In this document: positions 11,574 to 20,693 of the stretch, in pieces | Numbering within the stretch: the stretch's first letter is position 1 | Layout: each line of letters begins with the position of its first letter | From: Actinomadura rupiterrae | Lineage (GTDB): Bacteria; Actinomycetota; Actinomycetes; Streptosporangiales; Streptosporangiaceae | Assembly (NCBI RefSeq): GCF_024172125.1 | Contig: NZ_JAMZEA010000009.1 | Location: 186,001-250,000, forward strand | Direction: 5' to 3' | Length of the DNA stretch: 64,000 nt | Notes under the pieces: model-generated | What the model saw: only the letters and a program-made list of their open reading frames with translations | What the model was told of the DNA's origin: nothing | Databases searched by the model: none | Translations under genes and position numbers: made by a program

Positions 11574-13940
11574 TCATGACGCGCGTAGGACGATGAGCGC
11601 GACGTCGTCGTTGGAGGGTTCGGGGCCGAAATCGCGGACCGCGCGCTGGATCCGCGCGGCGACGGCGCCTGCGCTCAGCCCGGTGCAGCCCGCGAGGAGC
11701 CGCTCCAGCCCGCCGTCGTCGCCGAGCAGCCGGCCCCCGTGGCGCCGCTCGGTCACCCCGTCGGTGACGCACAGCAGCACCTGGCCGCGGTGCAGCTCGA
11801 CGTCGTCGGCGTGGAAGTCGACGCCGTCGAACACGCCCAGCAGGGGCTGCGCGGTGCCGACCTCCCGGACGCTCCCGTCGGGGTCCAGGACCAGCGGCGG
11901 CGGGTGCCCGGCGCTGGTCAGCGCGATGGTCACGCCGTCCCGGCGCGGGCGCGGGGTGATCTCGCCGTGCAGCAGGGTCAGCAGCCGACCGCGCTCGCCC
12001 TCGCCGAGGATCAGCCGGTTGAGCCGGGCCAGCACGCCGGGCACCGGCAGCTCCTCGGCGGCGAGGATGCGCAGCGCGTGCCGGGCGAGGCCGGTGACGG
12101 CGGCGGCCTGCGGGCCGGTGCCGCACACGTCGCCGATCGCGAAGCGCCAGCGGTCGACCGGTCCGGGGACGGGCGGTCCGCCGGGGCCGCCCTGCCGCTC
12201 CGGGCATTCGAAGACGTCGTAGAAGTCGCCGCCGACCTCGCTGCCCTCGCCGGCGGGCTCGTAGACGACCGCGACCTCCAGGCCGGGGATGTCGGGGACG
12301 CCGGGCGGCAGCAGGCTGCGCTGGAGGGCGCTGCTCATGGCGGTCTGCGCGGAGTACAGGCGGGCGTTGTCGACGGCGAGGGCGGCGCGGCGGCTCAGCT
12401 CCTCGGCGAGCTCGATCGCGCTGCGCGGGAACCGGTCGCCCATCGGGCGGCCGATGACCAGGGCGCCGATGCGGCGGCCGCGGGCGACCAGCGGGAAGGC
12501 GTAGACGGTGCCCGCGGCGTCCGGGCCGGTGACCTCGGCGAGGCCGTACCAGGGGCCGGGGACGTCGGGGCGGGGGCCCTGGGCGGCGCGGTCGAGCTGG
12601 GAGCGCAGGCCGTCGGCGCGGGTCTCGTCGGCGTGCCAGACGTAGGCGAGGGCGGGCGGTCCGGCGTCGGTGTCGGTGTAGACGGCGCACCAGGTGGCCA
12701 GGCGGGGGACGACGAGCTGGGCGACCAGGGCCATGGTGCGCTCCTGGTCCAGGGTGCCGGCGAGCAGGTCGCTGGCCTCGGCGACGAAGCTGAGCCAGCC
12801 CCGCCAGGACCGTTCCAGTTCCCCGACTCTCGCCTTCTCCAGGGAGAGTGCCATCTCTTCGGCGATGCGGCCGAGCCGGGCCGCGTCGGCGGGCTCGAAC
12901 CGGCCGGGCTCGGTGGAGACGGCGACGACCAGGCCGGTGAGGCGGCCCTGGCTCTCCAGCGGCGCGGCGGCCATGGAGCGGGCGCGCAGCGCGGCGGCGA
13001 CGGGGTCGGACGCGTCGGCGGCGATCCAGGGCGCGCCCGCGCGGGCGTCGGGGCCGAGGTTGACCACCGACAGCTCGTCGGGGCCGGGTTCGGCGGTGAG
13101 GCCGGCGGACGCGGCGACGACGAGGGTCCCGTCGCGCTCGGTCAGCAGGATGGCGGCGCCCTCGGCGTCCAGCAGGTCGCGGACGGAGGTGAGAGCGTCC
13201 TCAAGCGACTCGACACCGGCGGGGGTCCGCAGGAGCCGGTCGCTGGCCGTGGGCAGCGCGGGAGGCTCTGGGCGCCGCGCAGAGGGCGTCCCGGAACCGA
13301 GGCCGGAGGGCCGGGCCCTGGTCTTGGCGCCCGCGGGCCGGGTGGCGCCGCCGGGGCGGTGCGCCCGGCCGTTGGACGTGCCGAGGTCGGGCCGGGGCCG
13401 TCCGGCCGAAGCCGAATCGGTTTCCGGTACACCCCAGCCGGGGTCGGCGGCGGTCCGCCCGCCGGACGCGCCGGGCGCCGCCGGCTCCGCTCCCCCGGAG
13501 TCCGGACGGACCGGGAAGCCCGGGCGGCGGGCGAAGTCGTCGGTCGGCGGCTCCTCGGGCTCGGCGCCGGGGCGCGGCAGCCGGAACCAGATGCCCTTGC
13601 TCTCGTGGTCGTAGTCGACGCCCCAGGACGCGGCGAGCCGGGCGATCGAGGGCAGCCCGCGGCCACTGGCGGCCGTAACACCGGGCATCACCGGCGTCCG
13701 GGTGGGGTGCCGGTCGCGGACCTCGATCTGGATCTCGTCCTCGGTGAGGGTGCAGGACACGTCGAAGGCGGTGCCCGCGTAGGCGACGGCGTTGGTGGCG
13801 AGTTCGCTGGTAGCGAGCACCGCGTCGTCGACGGCCTCGGCCATGCCCCACTCCCGCAGGGTGTGCTGCACGAAGCGGCGCGCGTCCGCCACGGAGGCCG
13901 CGGCGGACGGGAAGGTGGCCGCCGCCGTCTGCCGATCCAC
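11574..13940 (-). CDS. OsaC-like anti-sigma kinase / GAF / SpoIIE (PP2C) phosphatase
   Basis: 788 aa. Residues 10-125 are an RsbW-like kinase domain (N-box ATSELATNAVAYAG at 43-56, then EVRDRHPT and GRGLPSIARLAASWGVDY). Residues 128-235 are a Pro/Gly/Arg-rich linker with no fold evident. Two GAF-type domains follow (about 240-375 and 390-530), then a SpoIIE-type PP2C phosphatase (about 535-788) with QRSLLPPGVP, the metal-binding GGDFYDVF and GDVCGTG. The same domain set occurs in Streptomyces OsaC, which modulates SigB during osmoadaptation, and as there the gene is next to and divergent from a poly-HAMP hybrid kinase. Start GTG 13940 has GAGGGA upstream; the frame is open much further but only as antisense of the HAMP repeats. 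First gene of the operon with the STAS and RsbW-like genes. Confidence 0.85.
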   Translation of the reverse strand: MDRQTAAATFPSAAASVADARRFVQHTLREWGMAEAVDDAVLATSELATNAVAYAGTAFDVSCTLTEDEIQIEVRDRHPTRTPVMPGVTAASGRGLPSIARLAASWGVDYDHESKGIWFRLPRPGAEPEEPPTDDFARRPGFPVRPDSGGAEPAAPGASGGRTAADPGWGVPETDSASAGRPRPDLGTSNGRAHRPGGATRPAGAKTRARPSGLGSGTPSARRPEPPALPTASDRLLRTPAGVESLEDALTSVRDLLDAEGAAILLTERDGTLVVAASAGLTAEPGPDELSVVNLGPDARAGAPWIAADASDPVAAALRARSMAAAPLESQGRLTGLVVAVSTEPGRFEPADAARLGRIAEEMALSLEKARVGELERSWRGWLSFVAEASDLLAGTLDQERTMALVAQLVVPRLATWCAVYTDTDAGPPALAYVWHADETRADGLRSQLDRAAQGPRPDVPGPWYGLAEVTGPDAAGTVYAFPLVARGRRIGALVIGRPMGDRFPRSAIELAEELSRRAALAVDNARLYSAQTAMSSALQRSLLPPGVPDIPGLEVAVVYEPAGEGSEVGGDFYDVFECPERQGGPGGPPVPGPVDRWRFAIGDVCGTGPQAAAVTGLARHALRILAAEELPVPGVLARLNRLILGEGERGRLLTLLHGEITPRPRRDGVTIALTSAGHPPPLVLDPDGSVREVGTAQPLLGVFDGVDFHADDVELHRGQVLLCVTDGVTERRHGGRLLGDDGGLERLLAGCTGLSAGAVAARIQRAVRDFGPEPSNDDVALIVLRAS

Positions 13941-14220
13941 TGCCGTCCCTCGTTCGTCGTCATCTCCCAGTCTGCCCCCGTGACAGACTGGCTCAACCGG
14001 CCGGACGCCGGTACCGTCCACCGTGCTCACGCCGGGACAGACCGTAACACGAAGCCCGCGGGGGGCGGGTGAGGTCGCCACCGGCGATATCGCGGGCGGT
14101 GCCGCGCCGGGTGGCGGGCCCTGGCGCGCAGCCGCCGGGCCAGTGGCGACGTAGAGTACAGATGCGGGCCTGATGAGGCGCCCGAGCCAGCGGGCGCCCG
14201 TCGGCCAGGAGGATGGACTG

Positions 14221-17200
14221 ATGCCCCGTAGCGCCACGCGAAGCCGACCGGGCGACGGTGTCACCCGAGACACCGCCCCGCGATACAGCGACGCCGACCT
14301 GGAACCGCTGCTGCGGGCCCTGACGGCGGTCCGGGACGGCCGGCTGCGCACGCCGGTCGAGGTGGCGGGCGACGGCGCGGTCGCCGAGGCCCTGGGCGTG
14401 CTGGACCAGATCCGCGACAACGGCCACCAGGTGGCGTCGGGGCTGGCCCGGGTGCGGCGCGAGATCGGCCGCGACGGGCAGCTGCGCGGGCGGCTCACCC
14501 CGGGCACGCTGCGCGGCTCGTGGGCGGGCGCCGTGGAGGACTCCAACGCCATCCTCGACAAGCTGACCGACCTCGCCACCGGCATGTACAAGGTCGTGGA
14601 GGCGGTCGCCAAGGGCGACCTGAACCAGCGGGTCGAGCTGCGCGCGGGCGGCCGCCCGATGCGCGGCGAGCTGCTGCGGATGGCCAAGTCGGTGAACGCG
14701 ATGGTCGAGCTGCTCGACCAGTTCACCTGGGAGGTCACCCAGTTCGCCCGCGAGGTCGGCACCGAGGGGCGGCTGGGCGGCAAGGCGTCCGCGCGCGGCA
14801 TGTCCGGCCGCTGGCGCGACGTGAACGCCGCGGTCAACGTGATGGCCGACCGGCTGACCAGCCAGGTCCGCGACATCGCCGAGGTGACCACGGCGGTGGC
14901 GCGCGGCGACCTGACCCGCAAGGTGACCGTCGAGGCGGCCGGTGAGCTCCAGGAGCTGAAGCTCACCGTGAACCAGATGGTCGACACGCTGTCGGCGTTC
15001 GCCGACGAGGTCACCCGCGTCGCCCGCGAGGTCGGCACCGAGGGCCAGCTGGGCGGCCAGGCGAAGGTGCACGGCGTCTCCGGGGTCTGGAAGGACCTCA
15101 CCGACAACGTGAACGCGATGGCGAACAACCTGACCAGCCAGGTCCGCAACATCGCGCAGGTCACCACGGCGGTGGCCGAGGGCGACCTGACCAAGAAGGT
15201 CACCGCGGGGGCGCAGGGCGAGATCCTGCAGCTCAAGTCCACGGTGAACCAGATGGTCGACACGCTGTCGGCGTTCGCCGACGAGGTGACCCGAGTCGCC
15301 CGCGAGGTCGGCACGGAAGGACGCCTCGGCGGCCAGGCGCGGGTGCCGGGCGTGAGCGGCGTCTGGAAGGACCTGACCAGCAACGTCAACGGGATGGCGT
15401 CCAACCTGACCTACCAGGTCCGCAACATCGCCCAGGTGACGACGGCGGTCGCCGAGGGCGACCTGACCAAGAAGATCACCGTTGACGCGCAGGGCGAGAT
15501 CCTCCAGCTCAAGGACACCATCAACACCATGGTCGACACCCTGTCGGCCTTCGCCAACGAGGTCACCCGCGTCGCCCGCGAGGTCGGCACCGAGGGACGG
15601 CTCGGCGGCCAGGCGAAGGTGCACGGCGTGTCGGGCATCTGGAAGGACCTCACCGACAACGTCAACTCGATGGCGAACAACCTGACCGTCCAGGTGCGCG
15701 GGATCGCCCAGGTCACCACGGCGGTCGCGCACGGCGACCTGACCAAGAAGATCGGCGTCGACGCGCAGGGCGAGATCCTCCAGCTCAAGGACACCATCAA
15801 CACCATGGTCGACACCCTGTCGGCCTTCGCCAACGAAGTGACCCGAGTCGCCCGCGAGGTCGGCACGGAAGGGCGCCTGGGCGGCCAGGCGAGCGTGCCC
15901 GGCGCGGGCGGCATGTGGAAGGACCTGACCGACAACGTCAACGGCATGGCGTCCAACCTGACCTACCAGGTCCGCAACATCGCGCAGGTCGCGACGGCGG
16001 TGGCCGACGGCGACCTGACCAAGCGGATCGACGTGGACGCGCAGGGCGAGATCCTGTCGCTGAAGACCACGCTGAACACGATGGTCGACACGCTGTCGTC
16101 GTTCGCCTCGGAGGTCACCCGAGTCGCCCGCGAGGTCGGCACCGAGGGACGCCTCGGCGGCCAGGCCGAGGTCGAGGGCGTGTCCGGCACCTGGAAGCGG
16201 CTCACCGAGAGCGTGAACGAGCTGGCGTCCAACCTCACCACGCAGGTCCGCGCGATCGGCGAGGTGGCGAGCGCGGTCGCCCGCGGCGACCTGACCCGGA
16301 CGATCACCGTGGAGGCGCGCGGCGAGGTCGCCGAGCTGTCCGACAACGTGAACCTGATGGTCGCGACGCTGCGCGAGACGACCCGGGCGAACGAGGAGCA
16401 GGACTGGCTCAAGACCAACCTGGCCCGGATCGGCGGCCTCATGCAGGGCCACCGCGACCTCTACCAGGTCGCGAACCTGATCATGAACGAGCTGACCCCG
16501 ACCGCCAGCGCCCAGTACGGCGCGTTCTACCTGGCCGAGGGGCAGCCGGGCGAGCGCGAGCTGGTGCTGATCGCCGGGTACGGCATCCCCCGCGACCGGC
16601 TGCGCGGGGTGCGCTTCCAGCCGGGCGAGGGCCTGGTCGGGCAGGCCGCGCTGGAGCGCCGTACAGTCCTGATCGCCGGTGCCCCGGCCGACTACGTCAA
16701 GATCGGTTCAGGGCTCGGCGAGGCGTCCCCGGCGAACGTGATCGTGCTGCCGATCGTGTTCGAGGACGAGGTGCTCGGCGCGATCGAGCTGGCCTCCTTC
16801 TCCCGCTTCACCGACGTCCACCTGGCGTTCTTCACCCAGCTGATCGAGACGATCGGGGTGACGCTGAACGCGATCCGGGCCAACACCCGCACCGAGGCGC
16901 TGCTCACCGAGTCCCAGCGGCTCGCCCAGGAGCTCCAGGAGCGCTCGGACGAGCTGCAGCGGCAGCAGGGCGAGCTGCGGCACTCCAACACCGAGCTGGA
17001 GGAGAAGGCGGCGCTGCTGGCCCAGCAGAACCGGGCGATCGAGATCCAGAACTTCCAGATCGAGCAGGCCCGCCGGACGCTGGAGGAGCGCGCCGAGCAG
17101 CTCGCGGTGTCCTCGCGGTACAAGTCGGAGTTCCTGGCGAACATGTCGCACGAGCTGCGCACGCCGCTGAACAGCCTGCTCGTCCTCGCCAAGCTGCTGT

Positions 17201-18495
17201 CGGAGAACCCCGGCGGCAACCTGACCGACAAGCAGGTGGAGTTCGCCCGCACGATCCACGACTCCGGCACCGACCTGCTGGAGCTGATCAACGACATCCT
17301 CGACCTCGCCAAGGTCGAGGCGGGCAAGATGGAGCTGCACCCGCAGCGGCTGCCGGTGTCGGCGCTGGTCGACTACGTGGAGGCGACGTTCCGGCCGCTG
17401 TCGGTCGACAAGGGCCTCGACTTCGGCGTGGACGTCGCCGACGGCGTCCCCGAGACGCTGTTCACCGACGAGCAGCGGCTCCAGCAGGTGCTGCGCAACC
17501 TGCTGTCCAACGCGGTGAAGTTCACCGCCGAGGGGCAGGTGAAGCTGGTCATCGAGCCCGCCGGCGACACCGACTTCGCCCTGGCGTCCCTGTGGCAGAC
17601 CCCGGACGTGCTGGCCTTCCGCGTGATCGACACCGGCATCGGGGTGAGCGCGGACAAGCTCCAGGTGATCTTCGAGCCGTTCACCCAGGCGGACGGCACC
17701 ACCAACCGGCGCTACGGCGGCACCGGCCTCGGCCTGTCGATCAGCCGGAACATCGCGCGGCTGCTCGGCGGCGAGATCCAGGTGCGCAGCGAGCCCGGCA
17801 AGGGCAGCGTGTTCACGCTGTACCTGCCCGCGCACTACGCCGAGCCGGACGGGCGGCGGCGCCCGGCCGTCCCGCTGGAGGGCGCGGCGCAGCCCGCGCC
17901 CGAGCTGGCCCCGGCCGACCCGGTGCCGCTCAACGGCGGCGGGGACGGCGCGTCGGCGCCGGAGCTGCTGGTGCCCGCGCTCGCCACGGCCGAACCGGCG
18001 GGCGGCGGCGCGGCGGCCGGCGTGTCGGAGGGCGTGCCCGGCGACGAGGGCGGCGCGGCGATCTCGGGGCTGATGTCCGAACCGCCCGCCGACTTCACCG
18101 ACACCATCCTCGCGGGCCGCAAGGTGCTCATCGTCGACGATGACGTGCGGAACGTGTTCGCCCTGACCAGCGTGCTGGAAGGGTACGGGATGGAGGTGTT
18201 CTACGCCGAGGACGGGCAGGCCGGGATCGACCTGCTGCACCGCAACCCCGACGTCGCGCTCGTCCTGATGGACGTGATGATGCCGGGCCTCGACGGGTAC
18301 GCCACCACGGCCGCGATCCGGGAGATGCCGCAGTTCGCCGACTTGCCGATCATCGTGATCACGGCCAAGGTGATGAAGGGCGACCGGGAGCGGAGCCTCG
18401 CCGCGGGCGCGTCGGACTACGTGCCGAAGCCGGTGGACGTCGACCGCCTGCTGGAGGTCATGCGGGTCTGGCTCGGCCGCTCGGTCATCGGCTGA
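14221..18495 (+). CDS. OsaA-like cytosolic poly-HAMP hybrid histidine kinase
   Basis: 1424 aa with no membrane segment. Residues about 115-720 are a run of HAMP modules: seven GDL(T/N) copies and six REVGTEG(R/Q)LGG copies, in a strict 92-residue period, ending at NVNLMVATLRETTRANEEQDWL. A GAF domain (about 750-890), a long coiled coil (900-965), a HisKA domain with H977 in MSHELRTP, a HATPase domain with N (NLLSNAVKF), G1 (DTGIGV) and G2 (GGTGLGLSI) boxes, a Pro/Ala linker and a C-terminal receiver with D1351 follow. The 92-residue HAMP period is that of fungal osmosensing Nik1-type kinases. Start ATG 14221 has AGGAGG 8 bases upstream. With the response regulator downstream it resembles Streptomyces OsaA-OsaB for osmotic adaptation. 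Confidence 0.9.
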   Translation: MPRSATRSRPGDGVTRDTAPRYSDADLEPLLRALTAVRDGRLRTPVEVAGDGAVAEALGVLDQIRDNGHQVASGLARVRREIGRDGQLRGRLTPGTLRGSWAGAVEDSNAILDKLTDLATGMYKVVEAVAKGDLNQRVELRAGGRPMRGELLRMAKSVNAMVELLDQFTWEVTQFAREVGTEGRLGGKASARGMSGRWRDVNAAVNVMADRLTSQVRDIAEVTTAVARGDLTRKVTVEAAGELQELKLTVNQMVDTLSAFADEVTRVAREVGTEGQLGGQAKVHGVSGVWKDLTDNVNAMANNLTSQVRNIAQVTTAVAEGDLTKKVTAGAQGEILQLKSTVNQMVDTLSAFADEVTRVAREVGTEGRLGGQARVPGVSGVWKDLTSNVNGMASNLTYQVRNIAQVTTAVAEGDLTKKITVDAQGEILQLKDTINTMVDTLSAFANEVTRVAREVGTEGRLGGQAKVHGVSGIWKDLTDNVNSMANNLTVQVRGIAQVTTAVAHGDLTKKIGVDAQGEILQLKDTINTMVDTLSAFANEVTRVAREVGTEGRLGGQASVPGAGGMWKDLTDNVNGMASNLTYQVRNIAQVATAVADGDLTKRIDVDAQGEILSLKTTLNTMVDTLSSFASEVTRVAREVGTEGRLGGQAEVEGVSGTWKRLTESVNELASNLTTQVRAIGEVASAVARGDLTRTITVEARGEVAELSDNVNLMVATLRETTRANEEQDWLKTNLARIGGLMQGHRDLYQVANLIMNELTPTASAQYGAFYLAEGQPGERELVLIAGYGIPRDRLRGVRFQPGEGLVGQAALERRTVLIAGAPADYVKIGSGLGEASPANVIVLPIVFEDEVLGAIELASFSRFTDVHLAFFTQLIETIGVTLNAIRANTRTEALLTESQRLAQELQERSDELQRQQGELRHSNTELEEKAALLAQQNRAIEIQNFQIEQARRTLEERAEQLAVSSRYKSEFLANMSHELRTPLNSLLVLAKLLSENPGGNLTDKQVEFARTIHDSGTDLLELINDILDLAKVEAGKMELHPQRLPVSALVDYVEATFRPLSVDKGLDFGVDVADGVPETLFTDEQRLQQVLRNLLSNAVKFTAEGQVKLVIEPAGDTDFALASLWQTPDVLAFRVIDTGIGVSADKLQVIFEPFTQADGTTNRRYGGTGLGLSISRNIARLLGGEIQVRSEPGKGSVFTLYLPAHYAEPDGRRRPAVPLEGAAQPAPELAPADPVPLNGGGDGASAPELLVPALATAEPAGGGAAAGVSEGVPGDEGGAAISGLMSEPPADFTDTILAGRKVLIVDDDVRNVFALTSVLEGYGMEVFYAEDGQAGIDLLHRNPDVALVLMDVMMPGLDGYATTAAIREMPQFADLPIIVITAKVMKGDRERSLAAGASDYVPKPVDVDRLLEVMRVWLGRSVIG
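14604..16385 (+). repeat. 276-bp in-frame tandem repeats (HAMP array)
   Basis: The coding sequence for the HAMP array repeats every 276 bases. Neighbouring units share long near-identical stretches, for example the CGCGAGGTCGGCACSGA block recurs at about 14750, 15026, 15302, 15578, 15854 and 16130. Central units (15000-15900) are most alike. Confidence 0.9.
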
Positions 18496-18629
18496 CGCCG
18501 CGTTCCCAGCGGCCCGCCGCGGGCGGGCCGCGGCGCCGGGAACGCGCGGCGCCGGACGCCCCGGGCGCCCGCCGTGCCCGCGCACGGCGGCCCCGCAGCA
18601 CAAGCAGCCCCGCAAAGGGAAGGCAACGC

Positions 18630-19400
18630 GTGGACGACAAGGCGAAGATCCTGCTCGTGGACGACCGGGACGAGAACCTGGTCGCCCTGGAGGCGATCCT
18701 CAGCTCGCTCGACCAGGACCTGGTCCGTGCCCGCTCCGGCGAGGAGGCCCTGAAAGCGCTGCTCACCGACGAGTACGCGGTGATCCTGCTGGACGTGATC
18801 ATGCCCGGGATGGACGGGTTCGAGACCGCCCGGGACATCAAGCGGCGCAAGAAGACCCGCGACCTTCCGATCATCTTCCTGACCGCGGTCGACAGCGACC
18901 CCGACTACGCCTTCCGCGGCTACGCGGCGGGCGCGGTCGACTTCATCTCCAAGCCGTTCGACCCGTGGGTGCTGCGCGCGAAGGTGTCGGTGTTCGTCGA
19001 GCTGCACAACAAGAACCGGCAGCTCCGCGAGCAGGCGGCGCTGCTCCGCGACCAGGCCGCGCTGCTGCGCGCCGCCCCGGCCACCGGCGCCGCCGCGCAG
19101 CGGATCTCCGTCGCGCGCGAGCGCGCCGCGCACGTCCGCGACCAGGTCCCGGACGAGGTGCGGCCCGAGGTCGAGGAGCTCGAACGCGACCTCGCCGACG
19201 CCGCCATCGCCCTCAACGCCGCGCCGCCGGCCGCCGCAGGCGTCCCGCAGTCCCCGATCCCGGGCCTGGCCGAGCCCCCGGCCGCCGCACCGCCCGCCAC
19301 GGATCCGGGCGCGGGCGCCGACGCCGGGGGCCGGACTTCGACCGGCTCCGAATCCAACTCGGACACCGACGCCGACCACGGCGCCAACTCCGGCGTATGA
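18630..19400 (+). CDS. OsaB-like response regulator with coiled coil and disordered tail
   Basis: 256 aa. Residues 5-125 form a CheY-like receiver (VDDRDENLVALEAIL, phospho-acceptor D55 in VILLDVIMPGMDGFETA, Lys in ISKPFDPWVLRAKV). A leucine-rich coiled coil (KNRQLREQAALLRDQAALLR, about 131-150) follows, then a Pro/Ala/Gly-rich tail of about 80 residues. There is no DNA-binding domain, so output is by protein contact. GTG 18630 has AAGGGAAGG upstream. It lies 134 bases after the hybrid kinase and is the likely cognate partner; the same pair without a DNA-binding output is OsaA/OsaB of Streptomyces, required for growth recovery after osmotic shock. Confidence 0.87.
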   Translation: MDDKAKILLVDDRDENLVALEAILSSLDQDLVRARSGEEALKALLTDEYAVILLDVIMPGMDGFETARDIKRRKKTRDLPIIFLTAVDSDPDYAFRGYAAGAVDFISKPFDPWVLRAKVSVFVELHNKNRQLREQAALLRDQAALLRAAPATGAAAQRISVARERAAHVRDQVPDEVRPEVEELERDLADAAIALNAAPPAAAGVPQSPIPGLAEPPAAAPPATDPGAGADAGGRTSTGSESNSDTDADHGANSGV

Positions 19401-19414
19401 GCCGTGCAGCACGG

Positions 19415-19580
19415 TAGGTAAGCCTTCGCGGGCTCTCGACGAGCCGGGACGCTGGACCTCCGCAGGTTCCGGACGCGCTGAACGGTAGTCCTCCGCGGGA
19501 TTCTGGACCGGCCAGGACGCCCTGGGCCGCCGCGGGCTCTGGACCTGTGGGGACGCTTGGGGCGTCAGGCGTCCATAGGC
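19415..19580 (+). repeat. Degenerate ~40-bp GC-rich repeats
   Basis: Four imperfect copies of a unit running roughly CCTCCGCGGGCTCTGGAC followed by a CC-GGACGC half, filling the gap between the response regulator and the next gene. The rest of 19401-19684 shows nothing else. Confidence 0.5.
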
Positions 19581-19684
19581 GGGTGAGGGGGTTCGGGTTC
19601 GCCGTTTGGTGACGGTCTGCTCACTTCTGGTCGCGTATGGACGTCCCCGGAGCCGGGGAAGGAAACGCGGCGGAGGTATGCCCC

Positions 19685-20668
19685 ATGGACGCCGCCGCAC
19701 TGTTCGCCACGGGATTCGGCACCGGCCTGCTCGCGGGCGGGACGAGCTGCGCGGCCGTGCAGCTGGGCCTGCTGACGGAAGCGGTGCGCGGCGAGGCGCG
19801 GACCGTCCGGCCGGTCGCGGTGTTCCTTTCAGCCAAGCTCGTCACGCATGTCGCGCTGGGCGCGATGCTGGGGCTGGCCGGGGCAGCGGTCGAGCCGGGG
19901 CCGCGGATCCGGGCCGTGCTGCTGGTCGGGGCGGCGGGGATGATGGTGGTCTTCGCGCTCGACCTGCTGGGTTTCGGACCGGCCCGAAAGCTGCTGCGAC
20001 GGGCTCCGGACGCCGGGCAGGACGGCGACGCCCACTGCGCGCCGGAGCGGTCCGGGACGAAGCGTCCGGTCGTGCTGGGGGCGGCGACGGTTCTCGTGCC
20101 GTGCGCTCTGACGCTGACGGTCGAACTGCTGGCCGTGTCCTCCAGGTCGCCGTTCGCGGGCGCCGCCGGGATGGCCGGGTTCGTGCTGGGCACCGCGCCG
20201 CTGTTCGGGCTGGTGGGGGTGACCGTCGGCCGCGCGCTGGCGCTCCTGCGCGGGCGGCTCACCGCGCTGGTCGCCGTGGCGCTGGTCGCGGTCGCCGCGT
20301 GGACGCTGCTGTCCGGGCTGCGCCTGGGCGGTTGGCTGCCCGAGAACGGCGACGGAGCCACGGCCGCCGCGTCCGCCCGGTTCGTGTCCACCGACGCGTC
20401 CGGGACGCAGCTGATCATGGTCTGGGCACTGGACGAGGGGTACCGGCCGTCCGCGCTGACGGCCCGGGCGGGCGTGCACACCGTGCTCGTCCTGCGCACG
20501 CGGAACACGCACGGCCACACGCGCGCCTTCACGATCCCCAGCCGGAACCGGGACGTGGCGCTGCCGGTCACCGGCGAGACGCGCGTCGACCTCGGCGTCC
20601 CGGGACCGGGACGCCTCCGCTACGTCTGCGCCTCGGGCCACTCCCCCGGCGAGATCACCTTCCGGTGA
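19685..20668 (+). CDS. DsbD/TauE-like membrane protein with C-terminal cupredoxin-like domain
   Basis: 327 aa. The N-terminal 215 residues hold about six hydrophobic segments beginning FGTGLLAGGTSCAAVQLGLL, with Cys residues in the first and fourth-to-fifth segments (GGTSCAA, VLVPCALTL) as in the DsbD_2/SafE-type family that moves reductant or metal across the membrane. After a short spacer, residues 240-327 read like a cupredoxin (an RARG-x-H-T beta core, THGHTRAFTIP, and YVCASGH near the end). The His, Cys and His copper-ligand positions are present but the usual axial Met is not seen. Start ATG 19685 has GGAGG 8 bases upstream; an in-frame ATG at 19637 lacks one. A copper or sulfur-redox role is inference from the fusion. 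Confidence 0.75.
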   Translation: MDAAALFATGFGTGLLAGGTSCAAVQLGLLTEAVRGEARTVRPVAVFLSAKLVTHVALGAMLGLAGAAVEPGPRIRAVLLVGAAGMMVVFALDLLGFGPARKLLRRAPDAGQDGDAHCAPERSGTKRPVVLGAATVLVPCALTLTVELLAVSSRSPFAGAAGMAGFVLGTAPLFGLVGVTVGRALALLRGRLTALVAVALVAVAAWTLLSGLRLGGWLPENGDGATAAASARFVSTDASGTQLIMVWALDEGYRPSALTARAGVHTVLVLRTRNTHGHTRAFTIPSRNRDVALPVTGETRVDLGVPGPGRLRYVCASGHSPGEITFR

Positions 20669-20693
20669 CCCCGCCGCGCGGGAGCGGGCCGGG

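Noticed and set aside
13993..16452. 819-codon minus-strand frame and the long upstream extension of the OsaC-like frame
   Set aside because: Antisense of the HAMP repeats; periodic by virtue of the repeats, with no RBS, so the OsaC-like gene starts at 13940.
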